A stretch of DNA of 64,000 nt from JANXQG01 sp964615095. Lineage in GTDB: Bacteria > Planctomycetota > Planctomycetia > Pirellulales > Thermoguttaceae. The notes under the pieces were generated by a model that saw nothing but the letters and a program-made list of their open reading frames with translations, was not told where the DNA came from and did no database searches. The position numbers were made by a program, and so were the translations under genes. Shown piece by piece: positions 50,191 to 58,512 of this stretch. The stretch lies in the NCBI GenBank assembly GCA_964615095.1, contig CAZTPX010000008.1:65127-129126 (forward strand), read 5' to 3'. Each line of letters opens with the position of its first letter. Within the stretch, counting starts at the first letter, position 1.

Positions 50191-50207
50191 CTGGCACGCG
50201 AAATGCA
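50191..50207 (+). promoter_or_regulatory. Sigma-54 promoter of the RND efflux operon
   Basis: CTGGCACGCGAAATGCA matches YTGGCACG-N4-TTGCW with one mismatch and exact spacing. Predicted start near 50218, which leaves a 200-base leader before the RND ATG. Confidence 0.82.
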
Positions 50208-50248
50208 ATTGGCCAACGCAACGATTCCCGGGAAGGACCGGTAAATCC

Positions 50249-50386
50249 ATGTTTATATCAGTGTACTGCCAAGTGTGCGGATCGTTGTGTCGGTCAGCGG
50301 CCTATAATTTAATGGTTTGGGTTAGTCATTTCAGTTCTCGACGTGATTTCGTCCGGATTAAACACACACCGATTCAAGCTGAGTAG
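50249..50386 (+). CDS. Possible 45-aa leader peptide upstream of RND permease
   Basis: ATG at 50249 opens 45 codons ending at TAG 50386, inside the predicted leader of the RND transcript. A GGGAAGGA stretch lies about 12 bases upstream. Residues include YCQVCGSLC (three Cys) and a basic C-terminal part. No similarity recognised. It could be a chance frame or a regulatory leader. Confidence 0.25.
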   Translation: MFISVYCQVCGSLCRSAAYNLMVWVSHFSSRRDFVRIKHTPIQAE

Positions 50387-50418
50387 TCCCGTCCCCCCCG
50401 TTTTGCGCCCATAGCCTC

Positions 50419-53400
50419 ATGAATTTAACAGAATTCGCAATGCGGCGGCCGATTACGCTGGCCATGTTCGTCGTGGCCGTGATTGGCGGGGGCGTGCTGG
50501 CGCTGCTCGGAATGCGGGTCGACATCTTCCCGTCGATCAACGCCCCGCAAATCTACGTGGTAAACAACTATGCCGGCATGTCGCCCGACCAGATCGAGGG
50601 CATCGTCACCAACGTCTACGAGCAGAATTTCCAGTATGTCGACGGCATCAAGGCCATCGAATCCAAGAACATTCAGAACTTCGTCCAGCTCAAGCTCACC
50701 TTCTATCCCGGCACCGACATGGCGGCGGCGATGTCGCAGGTCGTCAGCCTCACGAACCGGGCCAGGGGGCAGATGCCGCCCAGCGTGCTGCCGCCCTTCG
50801 TGATCCGTTTCGACGCGGCCAGCGTGCCCATCGGCTACCTGGTGCTGGAGAGCAAGAGCGATCCGCCCCGGCCGCTGGGCGAACTGGCCGACTTAGGGCT
50901 GTTCCGCATCCGCCCCACGCTGATCGCGGAAGTGCCGGGCACGGTGGCCTTCTCGCCCTACGGCAGCAACACGCGGGCCATCGTCGTCACGGTTGACCCC
51001 GATCGCCTCCGCGCCCACAATCTCTCGCCTGAAGACCTGGTTTCGGCCCTGGAGACCGGGAACGTCGTCGTGCCGTCGGGCAACGTGTACACGCCGACGC
51101 AGACGCCGCTGGTGCCCACCAACGCCATGGTGGCCGATCCGCAAGAGATGGGTAAGATCCCCATCCAGCTCGGCAAGAATGTCTATCTTCGCGACGTGGC
51201 CACCATCGAGGACACGACCGATATCAACTATGGTTGCGCGCTGGTCAATGGCCGCAAGTCGATCTTCATCCCCGTGGTGAAGAAGGATACGGCCTCGACG
51301 CTCACGGTGGTCCGCCAGATCCACGACACCATGCCCAAGTTCAAGTTGCTCGTGCCCGCGGACGTGGACGTCCGCTACGCGTTCGACGAATCGCCGACGG
51401 TGCGGGCGGCCATCCAGAGCGTGCTCACCGAAGGGGTCATCGGCGCGGGGTTGACGGGACTCATGATCCTCTTGTTTCTGCACGACCTCCGCAGCGTGCT
51501 GGTGGTCCTGATCAGCATCCCCTTGTCCTTGACCAGTTCGCTGGTCGGCCTGTGGCTGACGGGCAACACGATCAACATCATGTCGCTGGGCGGCCTGGCC
51601 CTGGCCATCGGCATCCTCGTCGACGAGGCGACGGTCACTATCGAAAACACCCATGCCCAGATGCGGCACACGCATTCCATCGCCCGGGCCGCGCGCCGAG
51701 CGAACGCCGCCACCAACACGGCGCGGCTCTTGGCCATGCTCTGCATCCTCTCGGTGTTCATTCCCACGCTCATCCTCAACGAGCCGGTCCGCTCGCTGTT
51801 CATGCCCTTGACGCTGGCCGTGGGCTTCGCCATGGTCGCCTCCTACCTCTTGTCCAGCACGCTCGTACCCGTGCTCACCGTGTGGCTTGTGAAGCACGTG
51901 GGCGGGCACGGCGGGCAGGCCGGAAAGTCGCTCTTCGATCGCTTCCTGGATGTCTTTGTAAGAATCGTGTCGGCCGCGGTGCGCTGGCGGTGGATTGTGG
52001 TGGGGACCTATCTGGCCGCCTGCGCCGCGCTCTTCTGGCCGCTTTATGGCCAAGTGGGAAAGGAGTTGTTTCCCGAGGTCGATTCGGGCCAGTTCGTGCT
52101 GCGTTTCCGCGCCCCACCGGGGTCCGAATACGAACTAACGCGGCGCTGCGCCGTGAAGATCCTCGAGATCATCGACGAGGAGAGCCACGGCAACCTGGAA
52201 ATGTCCATCGGCTACACGGGCCTGGGGTCCACCAACACGGCCACGAACAACATCCTGCTGTTCATGCGGGCCAGTGACGACGGCGTGCTCCGCGTGCGCC
52301 TGAAAGAGAATAGCGGCGTGGCGGTGGCCGACCTCCAAGAGCGTTTGCGCACGGTCCTGCCCGATAAGGTCGGCCCCTGGCTGCAAGCGTACCTGGAAAA
52401 GCACGGCTGCTCGCCCACGGAAGCACAGGCCCGCGTGCGGCAGATCTCCTTCGGGTTCGAGCCGGGCGACATCGTCAGCACCGTGATGAGCTTCGGTTCT
52501 CCCAATCCGGTCGAACTGCTGGTCATTGGACCGGATCGGAACGCGGTCCGAGCGCATGCCCAGCGGCTCCTGGCGGAAATGAAGAAGATCCCCGAACTGC
52601 GCGACGTGCAACTATACCAGCAGCTAGATTATCCCACGGTGCGCGTCAACATCGACCGGGAGAAGGCCGGGCTGAGTGGCGTGGCCGTCAAGGACGTGAC
52701 CGACGCCCTCCTGGTGGGCACGTCCTCCAGCCGCTACGTGGTCAGAAACTACTGGCGCGATCCCCACTCGGGGGTCGATTACCAGGTGCAGATCCAGGTT
52801 CCCACGCAACGCATGGACCGGCCGCAACAGGTGGAGAACCTGCCCATCCGCAAGGTGGACGCCGACAGCAATCTGCTCGTTCGCGACGTGGCCAGCGTCG
52901 AGCCCGGCCAGACGCCGGGCGAGATCGACCGCAGCGCTATGCAGCGTTACCTGAGCATCACCGCCAACGTTCAAGGCGGCGACCTGGACCGCGCCGCAAG
53001 CGGCATCGACCAGGCCATCGCCGATGCCGGCGACCCTCCCCGCGGCGTGCATGTGAGCGTCCGCGGGCAGGTGGCGCCGATGACCGAGATGTTCCGCTCC
53101 CTGAGCATTGGCCTGGGGCTTTCCGTGGTAGTGATCCTGGTGTTGTTGACCGGGTTCTTCCAGTCGTTCCGCATCGCGCTCGTATCCCTCGGCGGCGTGC
53201 CGGGAGTGGTCCTGGGCGTGCTCGCGATGCTGCTCTGCACGCGGACCACGTTGAACATCGAGTCGTTCATGGGCTCGATCATGTGTATCGGCGTCTCGGT
53301 GTCGAACTCGGTGCTGTTGTCGACCTTCATGGACGACCATTGGGGCGGCGGCGCATCGGCGCATCAAGCCGCCATCGAGGGGGCCCGCGACCGCCTGCGT

Positions 53401-53709
53401 CCGATCCTCATGACCGCCAGCGCCATGGTCTTGGGCACGGTGCCCATGGCCTTGGCCCTGGAGGAAGGCAGCGGCATGACCGCGCCCCTGGGACGGGCCG
53501 TGATCGGCGGCCTGTTGGTTTCCACCTTCGCCACGCTGTTGATCGTGCCCGCCATGTTCGCGATCGTCATGGGCAACTCAAAGAAAGTATCGCCTTCGGT
53601 CGATCCCGACGACACCTCCAGCCGGCACTTCGAACCGCACGGTTTCAAGACTGCGGCCGTCCACGGCGGTCCTCCGCCGGACGAAACTCCACCCCCTTCC
53701 GGGAGTTGA
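50419..53709 (+). CDS. RND-family efflux permease (AcrB/MdtB-like)
   Basis: Inner-membrane proton-driven pump of 1096 aa. Starts MNLTEFAMRRPITLAMFVVAVIGGGVLALLGMRVDIFPSINAPQI; two halves each with TM1, a large periplasmic loop and five further TMs. The conserved GGLALAIGILVDEATVTIENTH block (TM4 region with the Asp/Glu relay), RDGRLRPILMTASAMVLGTVPMAL-type segment in the second half, and PLGRAVIGGLLVSTFATLLIVPAMF near the end are visible. The C-terminal tail carries VDPDDTSSRHFEP, shared with the second permease. Leads an operon with the adaptor gene, which it overlaps closely. Driven by the sigma-54 promoter at 50191. The substrate is unknown. Confidence 0.95.
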   Translation: MNLTEFAMRRPITLAMFVVAVIGGGVLALLGMRVDIFPSINAPQIYVVNNYAGMSPDQIEGIVTNVYEQNFQYVDGIKAIESKNIQNFVQLKLTFYPGTDMAAAMSQVVSLTNRARGQMPPSVLPPFVIRFDAASVPIGYLVLESKSDPPRPLGELADLGLFRIRPTLIAEVPGTVAFSPYGSNTRAIVVTVDPDRLRAHNLSPEDLVSALETGNVVVPSGNVYTPTQTPLVPTNAMVADPQEMGKIPIQLGKNVYLRDVATIEDTTDINYGCALVNGRKSIFIPVVKKDTASTLTVVRQIHDTMPKFKLLVPADVDVRYAFDESPTVRAAIQSVLTEGVIGAGLTGLMILLFLHDLRSVLVVLISIPLSLTSSLVGLWLTGNTINIMSLGGLALAIGILVDEATVTIENTHAQMRHTHSIARAARRANAATNTARLLAMLCILSVFIPTLILNEPVRSLFMPLTLAVGFAMVASYLLSSTLVPVLTVWLVKHVGGHGGQAGKSLFDRFLDVFVRIVSAAVRWRWIVVGTYLAACAALFWPLYGQVGKELFPEVDSGQFVLRFRAPPGSEYELTRRCAVKILEIIDEESHGNLEMSIGYTGLGSTNTATNNILLFMRASDDGVLRVRLKENSGVAVADLQERLRTVLPDKVGPWLQAYLEKHGCSPTEAQARVRQISFGFEPGDIVSTVMSFGSPNPVELLVIGPDRNAVRAHAQRLLAEMKKIPELRDVQLYQQLDYPTVRVNIDREKAGLSGVAVKDVTDALLVGTSSSRYVVRNYWRDPHSGVDYQVQIQVPTQRMDRPQQVENLPIRKVDADSNLLVRDVASVEPGQTPGEIDRSAMQRYLSITANVQGGDLDRAASGIDQAIADAGDPPRGVHVSVRGQVAPMTEMFRSLSIGLGLSVVVILVLLTGFFQSFRIALVSLGGVPGVVLGVLAMLLCTRTTLNIESFMGSIMCIGVSVSNSVLLSTFMDDHWGGGASAHQAAIEGARDRLRPILMTASAMVLGTVPMALALEEGSGMTAPLGRAVIGGLLVSTFATLLIVPAMFAIVMGNSKKVSPSVDPDDTSSRHFEPHGFKTAAVHGGPPPDETPPPSGS

Positions 53710-53712
53710 TGA

Positions 53713-55224
53713 ATGAATCGTTTTTCCCTTTGGAGTGCGGCGAGGGCACCATGTACTCATGGTCTCCGCCGCTTTCGTTCTCGGTTTTGGAGTGCGGCCA
53801 AGCGTCGACCTTCTTCCTGTGATCAAAGAAGCGTACCCGTTCGCCCAGAATCAAACCGCAGAGAAACGCTAGGCGTTAGGAAAAGCGGTGGCAAGCCGCC
53901 GCACTCCAAAGAAGCCCTCCTCCTCATCGTGGTACTACTGACCGGCTGCCAACATGAAAGCAAGCAAGTGAGACCCGAGGGCGGCCCTCCCGCGGTGCAA
54001 GTCGTGTACCCCGAACTGCGGACCATCGACTGCAGGGTCCAACAGCCCGGTTTCGTCAATGCCTTCGAACGGACGGCGATTTACTCCAAGGTCTCCGGGT
54101 TCATCAAGGCGTTCTACGTCGACATCGGCAGCGAGATCCACAAAGGCCAGGTGTTGGCCGACATCTTTGTGCCCGAACTTGACGAAGAGCATCAACAAAT
54201 GGTTGAGCAGGTCAAGCTCGACGAGCAACTGGTCGCCCAGGCCCGGCAACTCGTGGCCGTGGCCGAGAGCAGCGTTCAAAGCGCCGCGGCGCAAGTGGCC
54301 GAGAGCGAGGCCAACGTGGGAAAGTACGAAGCGGATATCGTCCGCTGGCAGTCCGAGGTGCAGCGTCTTACCCGCATGGTGCAACAAAATGTGGTCGACA
54401 AGGACATCCTTACCGAGACCCAGCGGCAGCTCGAATCGAGCAACGCGGCAAAGTCCGCCGCCCAGGCCACGGTCCGGGCGCGGCAAGCGGATCTGCTGAT
54501 GAGCCAGGCCAACCTGGGAAAGACGAAGATCGACGTGGAAACGGCCAAGGCCAAGGTCCGAGTGACGCAGGCGGGGGAACGCAAGGCGGCGGCCCTGCTG
54601 GCCTATACCCAGGTGACGGCGCCCTACGATGGTGTCGTCACCGTGCGAAACGCAAATACGGGCGACTACGTGCAGGCGGTCACCGGCGACAAATCGACGG
54701 TGACCCCCTCCGCCATCTTCGTGGTGGAGAACGCCGACATTCTGCGGATCTTCGTCGACATCCCCGAGCGCTATGCCGCCTACGTACAGAAGGGCACCAA
54801 GGCCGCCGTGCGGGCCGACGCCCTAAGCGGATTGGAAATCCCCGCTACGGTTACCCGCACCTCCTGGTCCATCCGCGAAAAGACCCGCACCTTGTGGACG
54901 GAAATTGACCTCTCCAAGCGCGAATACAACGGCTTGCGGCCGGGGACGTACGTCTACGTCAACGTGTTCGTCCATCGGCCCGATGTCTACACGCTGCCGC
55001 AGCAGGCGCTGATGGTGTCGGGAAACCAGACATACTGTTATCTCGTAAAAGACGGCAAAGCCGTCAAAACCCCCGTCGATAGGGCCATCAGCGATGGCTC
55101 GTGGGTCGAAGTCGATAAAATGAAGACCGGCGATCCTTGGGTCAAGGTCAGCGGCAAGGAACAGGTCATCGTGGGCAATCTTAGCGACTTGACCGATGGC
55201 GAAGCGGTGACGGTCAATAAATAG
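53713..55224 (+). CDS. RND periplasmic adaptor (membrane fusion protein), N-terminus altered by repeat
   Basis: 503-aa frame. From about residue 66 a lipoprotein signal is seen (ALLLIVVLLTGC, lipid-modified Cys at about 79), followed by barrel-sandwich, a long alpha-hairpin (QMVEQVKLDEQLVAQARQLVAVAESSVQSAAAQVAES...ARQADLLMSQANLGKTKID) and beta-barrel and MP domains (APYDGVVTVRNANTGDYV, RPGTYVYVNVFV, VSGNQTYCYLV). The first 65 residues come from a palindromic repeat (53728-53911) and hold no signal. A coupled ATG at 53709 reads out of frame after the repeat, so the present start is the in-frame ATG at 53713 or an unrecognised one. Works with the upstream RND pump. Confidence 0.88.
   Translation: MNRFSLWSAARAPCTHGLRRFRSRFWSAAKRRPSSCDQRSVPVRPESNRRETLGVRKSGGKPPHSKEALLLIVVLLTGCQHESKQVRPEGGPPAVQVVYPELRTIDCRVQQPGFVNAFERTAIYSKVSGFIKAFYVDIGSEIHKGQVLADIFVPELDEEHQQMVEQVKLDEQLVAQARQLVAVAESSVQSAAAQVAESEANVGKYEADIVRWQSEVQRLTRMVQQNVVDKDILTETQRQLESSNAAKSAAQATVRARQADLLMSQANLGKTKIDVETAKAKVRVTQAGERKAAALLAYTQVTAPYDGVVTVRNANTGDYVQAVTGDKSTVTPSAIFVVENADILRIFVDIPERYAAYVQKGTKAAVRADALSGLEIPATVTRTSWSIREKTRTLWTEIDLSKREYNGLRPGTYVYVNVFVHRPDVYTLPQQALMVSGNQTYCYLVKDGKAVKTPVDRAISDGSWVEVDKMKTGDPWVKVSGKEQVIVGNLSDLTDGEAVTVNK
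53728..53911. repeat. 184-bp element with 15-bp terminal inverted repeats inside adaptor 5' end
   Basis: CTTTGGAGTGCGGCG at 53728-53742 and its exact inverted copy at 53897-53911, plus a further direct copy (TTTTGGAGTGCGG) at 53785-53797. It separates the start codon from the lipoprotein signal. Confidence 0.8.
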
Positions 55225-55738
55225 AACAGCGCCCGGAACCCGCCGTAACCAACTTCATCGCAGCGATGAGGGATGAAGGGTGGAGGATTGCACCGAGGGT
55301 CAAGCGTAGCCGGTTCCACGCACGCCAACCCTGTCTTGACGGGTACATGCCCGCAGGAACTAGTTGTAATTTTCAATTTTGGCTGCAGGACTCCCAAACT
55401 AGGCAAGCTGGGTTTTCTTTCCGGGCGGTTAGCGCATTCGCGCAACTAAAGCTTGCGGATTACTTTAATCCGTCCCTGCTGGTTTTGGCGATTTTGCGGC
55501 TTTTGCCAAGGTAGCCGATCTTGCCGGCACGACTTTGCCGGTTATGACGCTTTTGCCGCCCATGCATTGATCAAGGGCCACAATTTCGGACATTATTGTG
55601 CCGTCCTAACATTCGAGCACTCAGAAAGACTCGATAAAAAGACTAGTTTCCGCGCGAAAGGATTCTGCGGTCTCGATCGGTATTTTGGGATCGAGAAGCA
55701 TCGGATGCGGAGTTTCACTACTTCAGGAGGGTACGTTC
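55225..55738. other. Intergenic region upstream of porin gene
   Basis: 514 bp without a gene. It carries repeated TTTTGC(C/G) phrases around 55485-55560, including CCGGCA-CGACTT-TGCCGG (a 6-bp inverted repeat near 55523-55540). That site looks like a sigma-54 element but the GG-GC spacing is one base short. The porin promoter should lie here; no clear -35/-10 was found. Confidence 0.5.
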
Positions 55739-57409
55739 ATGAAACGGATTTCTACCGCGAGCCTGGTCATGGTCCTGGGCTGCGCATGGGTGGCAAGCCA
55801 AGCCATGGCCCAGCAAGGGGGGGCGACACAGCCTCAGTCGCTTGAAGACGTCTCTGCACGCCTGCAACAGCAGGACCAGCAGATCCAGCAGCTTCAGGCC
55901 CAATTGTCGAGCATGCAGCAGCAGGGAGCCACTACGACTCCCGCCGCCTATGCGCCCGGGACTGTTGCCCCGGCAACCCCTGCCGCACCGGCTGCGCCGC
56001 AATGCGCCGAGGTCGGCAGCGACATGAGCATCAAGGCCCGGTTTTACAACGGTGCGGGCGTCATGTTCGAGACGCCCAACAAGGACTTCACCATGCACCT
56101 GGGTGGGTGGGCGCAGTGGGACAATGTGTGGTGGAACCAGAATCACAACCAGATTGCCAACGTTGGCTCGCTGAACGACGGCGACTATTGGCGCCGGCTA
56201 CGCATCGTCATGGAAGGCACTTTCTGGGGAAACTTCGAGTATCGCTGGAACTGGGCGCTGGAAAACAATCAGTACAGCCAGGTTGGGCTGGATGAAATGT
56301 GGATCGGCGTCAATAACATACCTCTGATTGGCACAATCCGTGCGGGGCACGTCAAGATCGGAAACGGACTGGAAGGCGACATGACAAGCTCCAGCCGCTG
56401 CATGACCTTCATGGAACGGTCGGCGTACTCCCATACCGTCGAATTGAACCAGCCCTTCGGTAATGGCTTGTTGTTTTTCAACAATCTCTTCGACGAGCGC
56501 ATGATGGAGTCGGTTTGCGTGTTCCGTCCCGATAACGGAAACAGCGGCGACTTCTTTGGTACGGGCCAATACGGAGCACAGTTCCGCCTCACCGGATTGC
56601 CCATCTATGAGGACGAAGGCCGGCACTTGCTGCATCTTGGCATCTCCACCGGATGGCGCAACGGGATCAACTCGGGCAATGGCCCGGGCACGCCCGATTA
56701 CGTCGCCATGTCGACCAACTCCGAATTGAACGACGACAATGCAGCCGGCAGCCCGGGCGTCGGCGGCGGCGTTGCTGGCGGCACCGCCCAATACGTGCCG
56801 GAAGCCAAGAACCAGACGCTGGTCAGTTCGGGCACCATCTGTTGCAATCAGGAATTCCTGCTGGGCACCGAGTTGCTGTACATTCGCGGACCTCTCTCGC
56901 TCCAGGCCGAATACGGCTGGAATTTCTGTAACAACGCAGTGTTGGAAACCACCGGAACGGGCACGGGTGTCAAAACTGTAGCTGGCGCTCCGATCGAGAA
57001 CTACATCTTCAACGGCGGATATCTCCAAGCATCGTGGATGCTGACCGGCGAGAACCGCGCATACGACAAGAAGGTCGGTACACTCAACCGCTACTATCTC
57101 GGTGGCCAAGGGCCCTACGAGAACGCCTTCCTCGTCCGCGATGAGAACGGCGGCTTCTGTTGCGGCCACGGTGCCCTGGAACTTGCCTTGCGTTACTCGT
57201 ATGTCGATCTAAACTCCGGGTTTGGTACGGCCGCTAAAGGTACGTACGTCAACGGCGGTATCATGGACGGCACAAGCATAGCCCTGAACTGGTACCTGAA
57301 CTCGAACGTGACGATCATGACCGACATCGTGAACAACTACCGTTACGATTACAGCAAACCTGCGGCTGCCACGAACGGCATCGGCACCGAAGTGCAGATT
57401 TCGTTCTAA
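55739..57409 (+). CDS. Porin O/P-like outer membrane protein
   Basis: 556-aa protein with AGGAGGG 10 bases before the ATG at 55739. Signal peptide MKRISTASLVMVLGCAWVASQAMA; then a Gln-rich coiled-coil segment (LEDVSARLQQQDQQIQQLQAQLSSMQQQ, about 35-62), a Pro/Ala hinge, and a beta-barrel typical of phosphate-selective porins O and P (LGGWAQWDNVWWNQN, YWRRLRIVMEGTFWGNFEYRWNWALE, VGLDEMWIGVNNIPLIGTIRAGHVKIGNG). The final residues VQISF end in Phe, as in BamA substrates. The coiled coil at the N-terminus may reach into the periplasm. Followed after 45 bp by the Cys-rich exported protein. Confidence 0.9.
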   Translation: MKRISTASLVMVLGCAWVASQAMAQQGGATQPQSLEDVSARLQQQDQQIQQLQAQLSSMQQQGATTTPAAYAPGTVAPATPAAPAAPQCAEVGSDMSIKARFYNGAGVMFETPNKDFTMHLGGWAQWDNVWWNQNHNQIANVGSLNDGDYWRRLRIVMEGTFWGNFEYRWNWALENNQYSQVGLDEMWIGVNNIPLIGTIRAGHVKIGNGLEGDMTSSSRCMTFMERSAYSHTVELNQPFGNGLLFFNNLFDERMMESVCVFRPDNGNSGDFFGTGQYGAQFRLTGLPIYEDEGRHLLHLGISTGWRNGINSGNGPGTPDYVAMSTNSELNDDNAAGSPGVGGGVAGGTAQYVPEAKNQTLVSSGTICCNQEFLLGTELLYIRGPLSLQAEYGWNFCNNAVLETTGTGTGVKTVAGAPIENYIFNGGYLQASWMLTGENRAYDKKVGTLNRYYLGGQGPYENAFLVRDENGGFCCGHGALELALRYSYVDLNSGFGTAAKGTYVNGGIMDGTSIALNWYLNSNVTIMTDIVNNYRYDYSKPAAATNGIGTEVQISF

Positions 57410-57454
57410 GTGCTGGACTTAACTATTCAACGAACTTTTCAGGAGACAATAATC

Positions 57455-58102
57455 ATGACGAAATATGTGTTACCGACGATCGGACTTGCCTTGCTCTGGG
57501 GCGTCGCCTTTGCGGCGCAGGCTGGGGCCGGCGAGTGCTGCGCGGCCGGGTGCGAACCCGCCTGCCAGGCCTGTGGCTGCAACGGCGGTTGCGAGGCCTG
57601 CCAGTGCTGCCCGCACTGTGGCTGCAAGCTCGTGCCCGTGTGCCATCCCACATGCACGACGAAGACTTCGACGGTCATCAAGTTCAGTTGCTGTTGCAAA
57701 GAGCTCTGCATTCCCGGTGTGAGCCGCCTCTGCGACAAGGGCAATGGCTGCGACAATTGCTGTGAATCGGGTGGATGCAAATCGTGCAACGCTTGTGATC
57801 CCTGCAACAACGGCTGCCAGGATTCCTGCGATTGCCATTGCCGCGTTCGCGAGATCCACAAATTGATGGTTTGCCCTGTGCCGAAGCAAGTTTGTGTCCG
57901 TGGTTGCACCGTGGAATGGGTCTGCCCGCACTGCAGCAATTGCGGTGGTTGCGAGGCGGGCACGGTCCCCAGCGCGACGCCCGCTGCTACGCCAGCCCCA
58001 GCGCCGGCCGCTCCAGCGCCGCCCGCGAATCGCTTGCCGCCAGCGCCGAAGACTACCAGCGCTCCGACAACGCCTGACGATATCCGCATGGCAGGTTTCT
58101 GA
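57455..58102 (+). CDS. Cys-rich exported protein
   Basis: 215-aa protein with AGGAG about 9 bases before the ATG at 57455. Signal peptide MTKYVLPTIGLALLWGVAFAAQAGAG; residues 27-185 contain more than 40 Cys in CC, CxxC, CxC and CxxxC patterns (for example ECCAAGCEPACQACGCNGGC, SCCCKELCIPGVSRLCDKG, CDCHCRVREIHKLMVCPVPKQVCVRGC). The C-terminal 40 residues are Pro/Ala-rich. Heavily disulphide-linked or metal-binding extracytoplasmic protein, in style like the YTV protein. Translated after the porin in the same transcript, so it may associate with it. Function unknown. Confidence 0.8.
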   Translation: MTKYVLPTIGLALLWGVAFAAQAGAGECCAAGCEPACQACGCNGGCEACQCCPHCGCKLVPVCHPTCTTKTSTVIKFSCCCKELCIPGVSRLCDKGNGCDNCCESGGCKSCNACDPCNNGCQDSCDCHCRVREIHKLMVCPVPKQVCVRGCTVEWVCPHCSNCGGCEAGTVPSATPAATPAPAPAAPAPPANRLPPAPKTTSAPTTPDDIRMAGF

Positions 58103-58120
58103 ACGTGAAAAAAGCTGCGC

Positions 58121-58150
58121 GGGCCGCAACAAGCTCGCGCAGTTCCGGTG
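58121..58150. repeat. Copy of the dispersed cgcgcagttccgg repeat
   Basis: Same orientation as the copy at 30521-30551, with two small indels. Lies just after the Cys-rich gene. Confidence 0.65.
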
Positions 58151-58209
58151 TCCGCCTCGGCGGCGCTGGATCCTAAATGGGGAAGTGTGAGTGATTACGA
58201 GCGTCCGAT

Positions 58210-58246
58210 CGGCCGCCGGCACCCGTTGCCGGCGGCCGAATTTATT
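58210..58246 (+). terminator. Strong terminator-like hairpin after Cys-rich gene
   Basis: CGGCCGCCGGC (58210-58220) pairs perfectly with GCCGGCGGCCG (58228-58238) over a 7-base loop and is followed by AATTTATT. Good candidate for the end of the porin/Cys-rich transcript. Confidence 0.7.
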
Positions 58247-58275
58247 GGCTCTTCCGCTTTTAGGATGCATACGCC

Positions 58276-58337
58276 CGCTGGAGTCCCGCCTTTAGGCGGA
58301 ATCGAGCGGAATTCCGCCTAAAGGCGGGACTCCAGCG
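58276..58337. repeat. 27-bp perfect inverted repeat
   Basis: 58276-58302 and 58311-58337 pair over 27 bases without mismatch, loop 8 bases. The stem contains CCCGCCTTTAGGCGG, itself palindromic. Confidence 0.9.
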
Positions 58338-58420
58338 CAGTCGCCGATCCGGTCTGCACCTAAAGTGGAAGAGCCAATTCATTTTGCGGCCCGAGGAGAA
58401 CGCCCCATGCGGCCGTGTGC

Positions 58421-58485
58421 TGTAGGGAATGCCCTCCGTGGCGTTCCGAAAGACGCGCGGAACGCCACGGAGGGCGTTCCCTACA
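58421..58485. repeat. 28-bp inverted repeat (TGTAGGGAAYGCCCTCCGTGG family)
   Basis: 58421-58448 and 58458-58485 pair with one mismatch, loop 9 bases. A half copy occurs at 17519-17545. With the previous element it fills the space between the convergent Cys-rich and TolC genes. Confidence 0.88.
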
Positions 58486-58512
58486 GGCGTAGCCTGAACC
58501 AAGGCACCGCGG

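Noticed and set aside
55523..55540. CCGGCACGACTTTGCCGG as a sigma-54 promoter of the porin gene
   Set aside because: The spacing between GG and GC is one base short and sigma-54 spacing is strict. It is more simply an inverted repeat.
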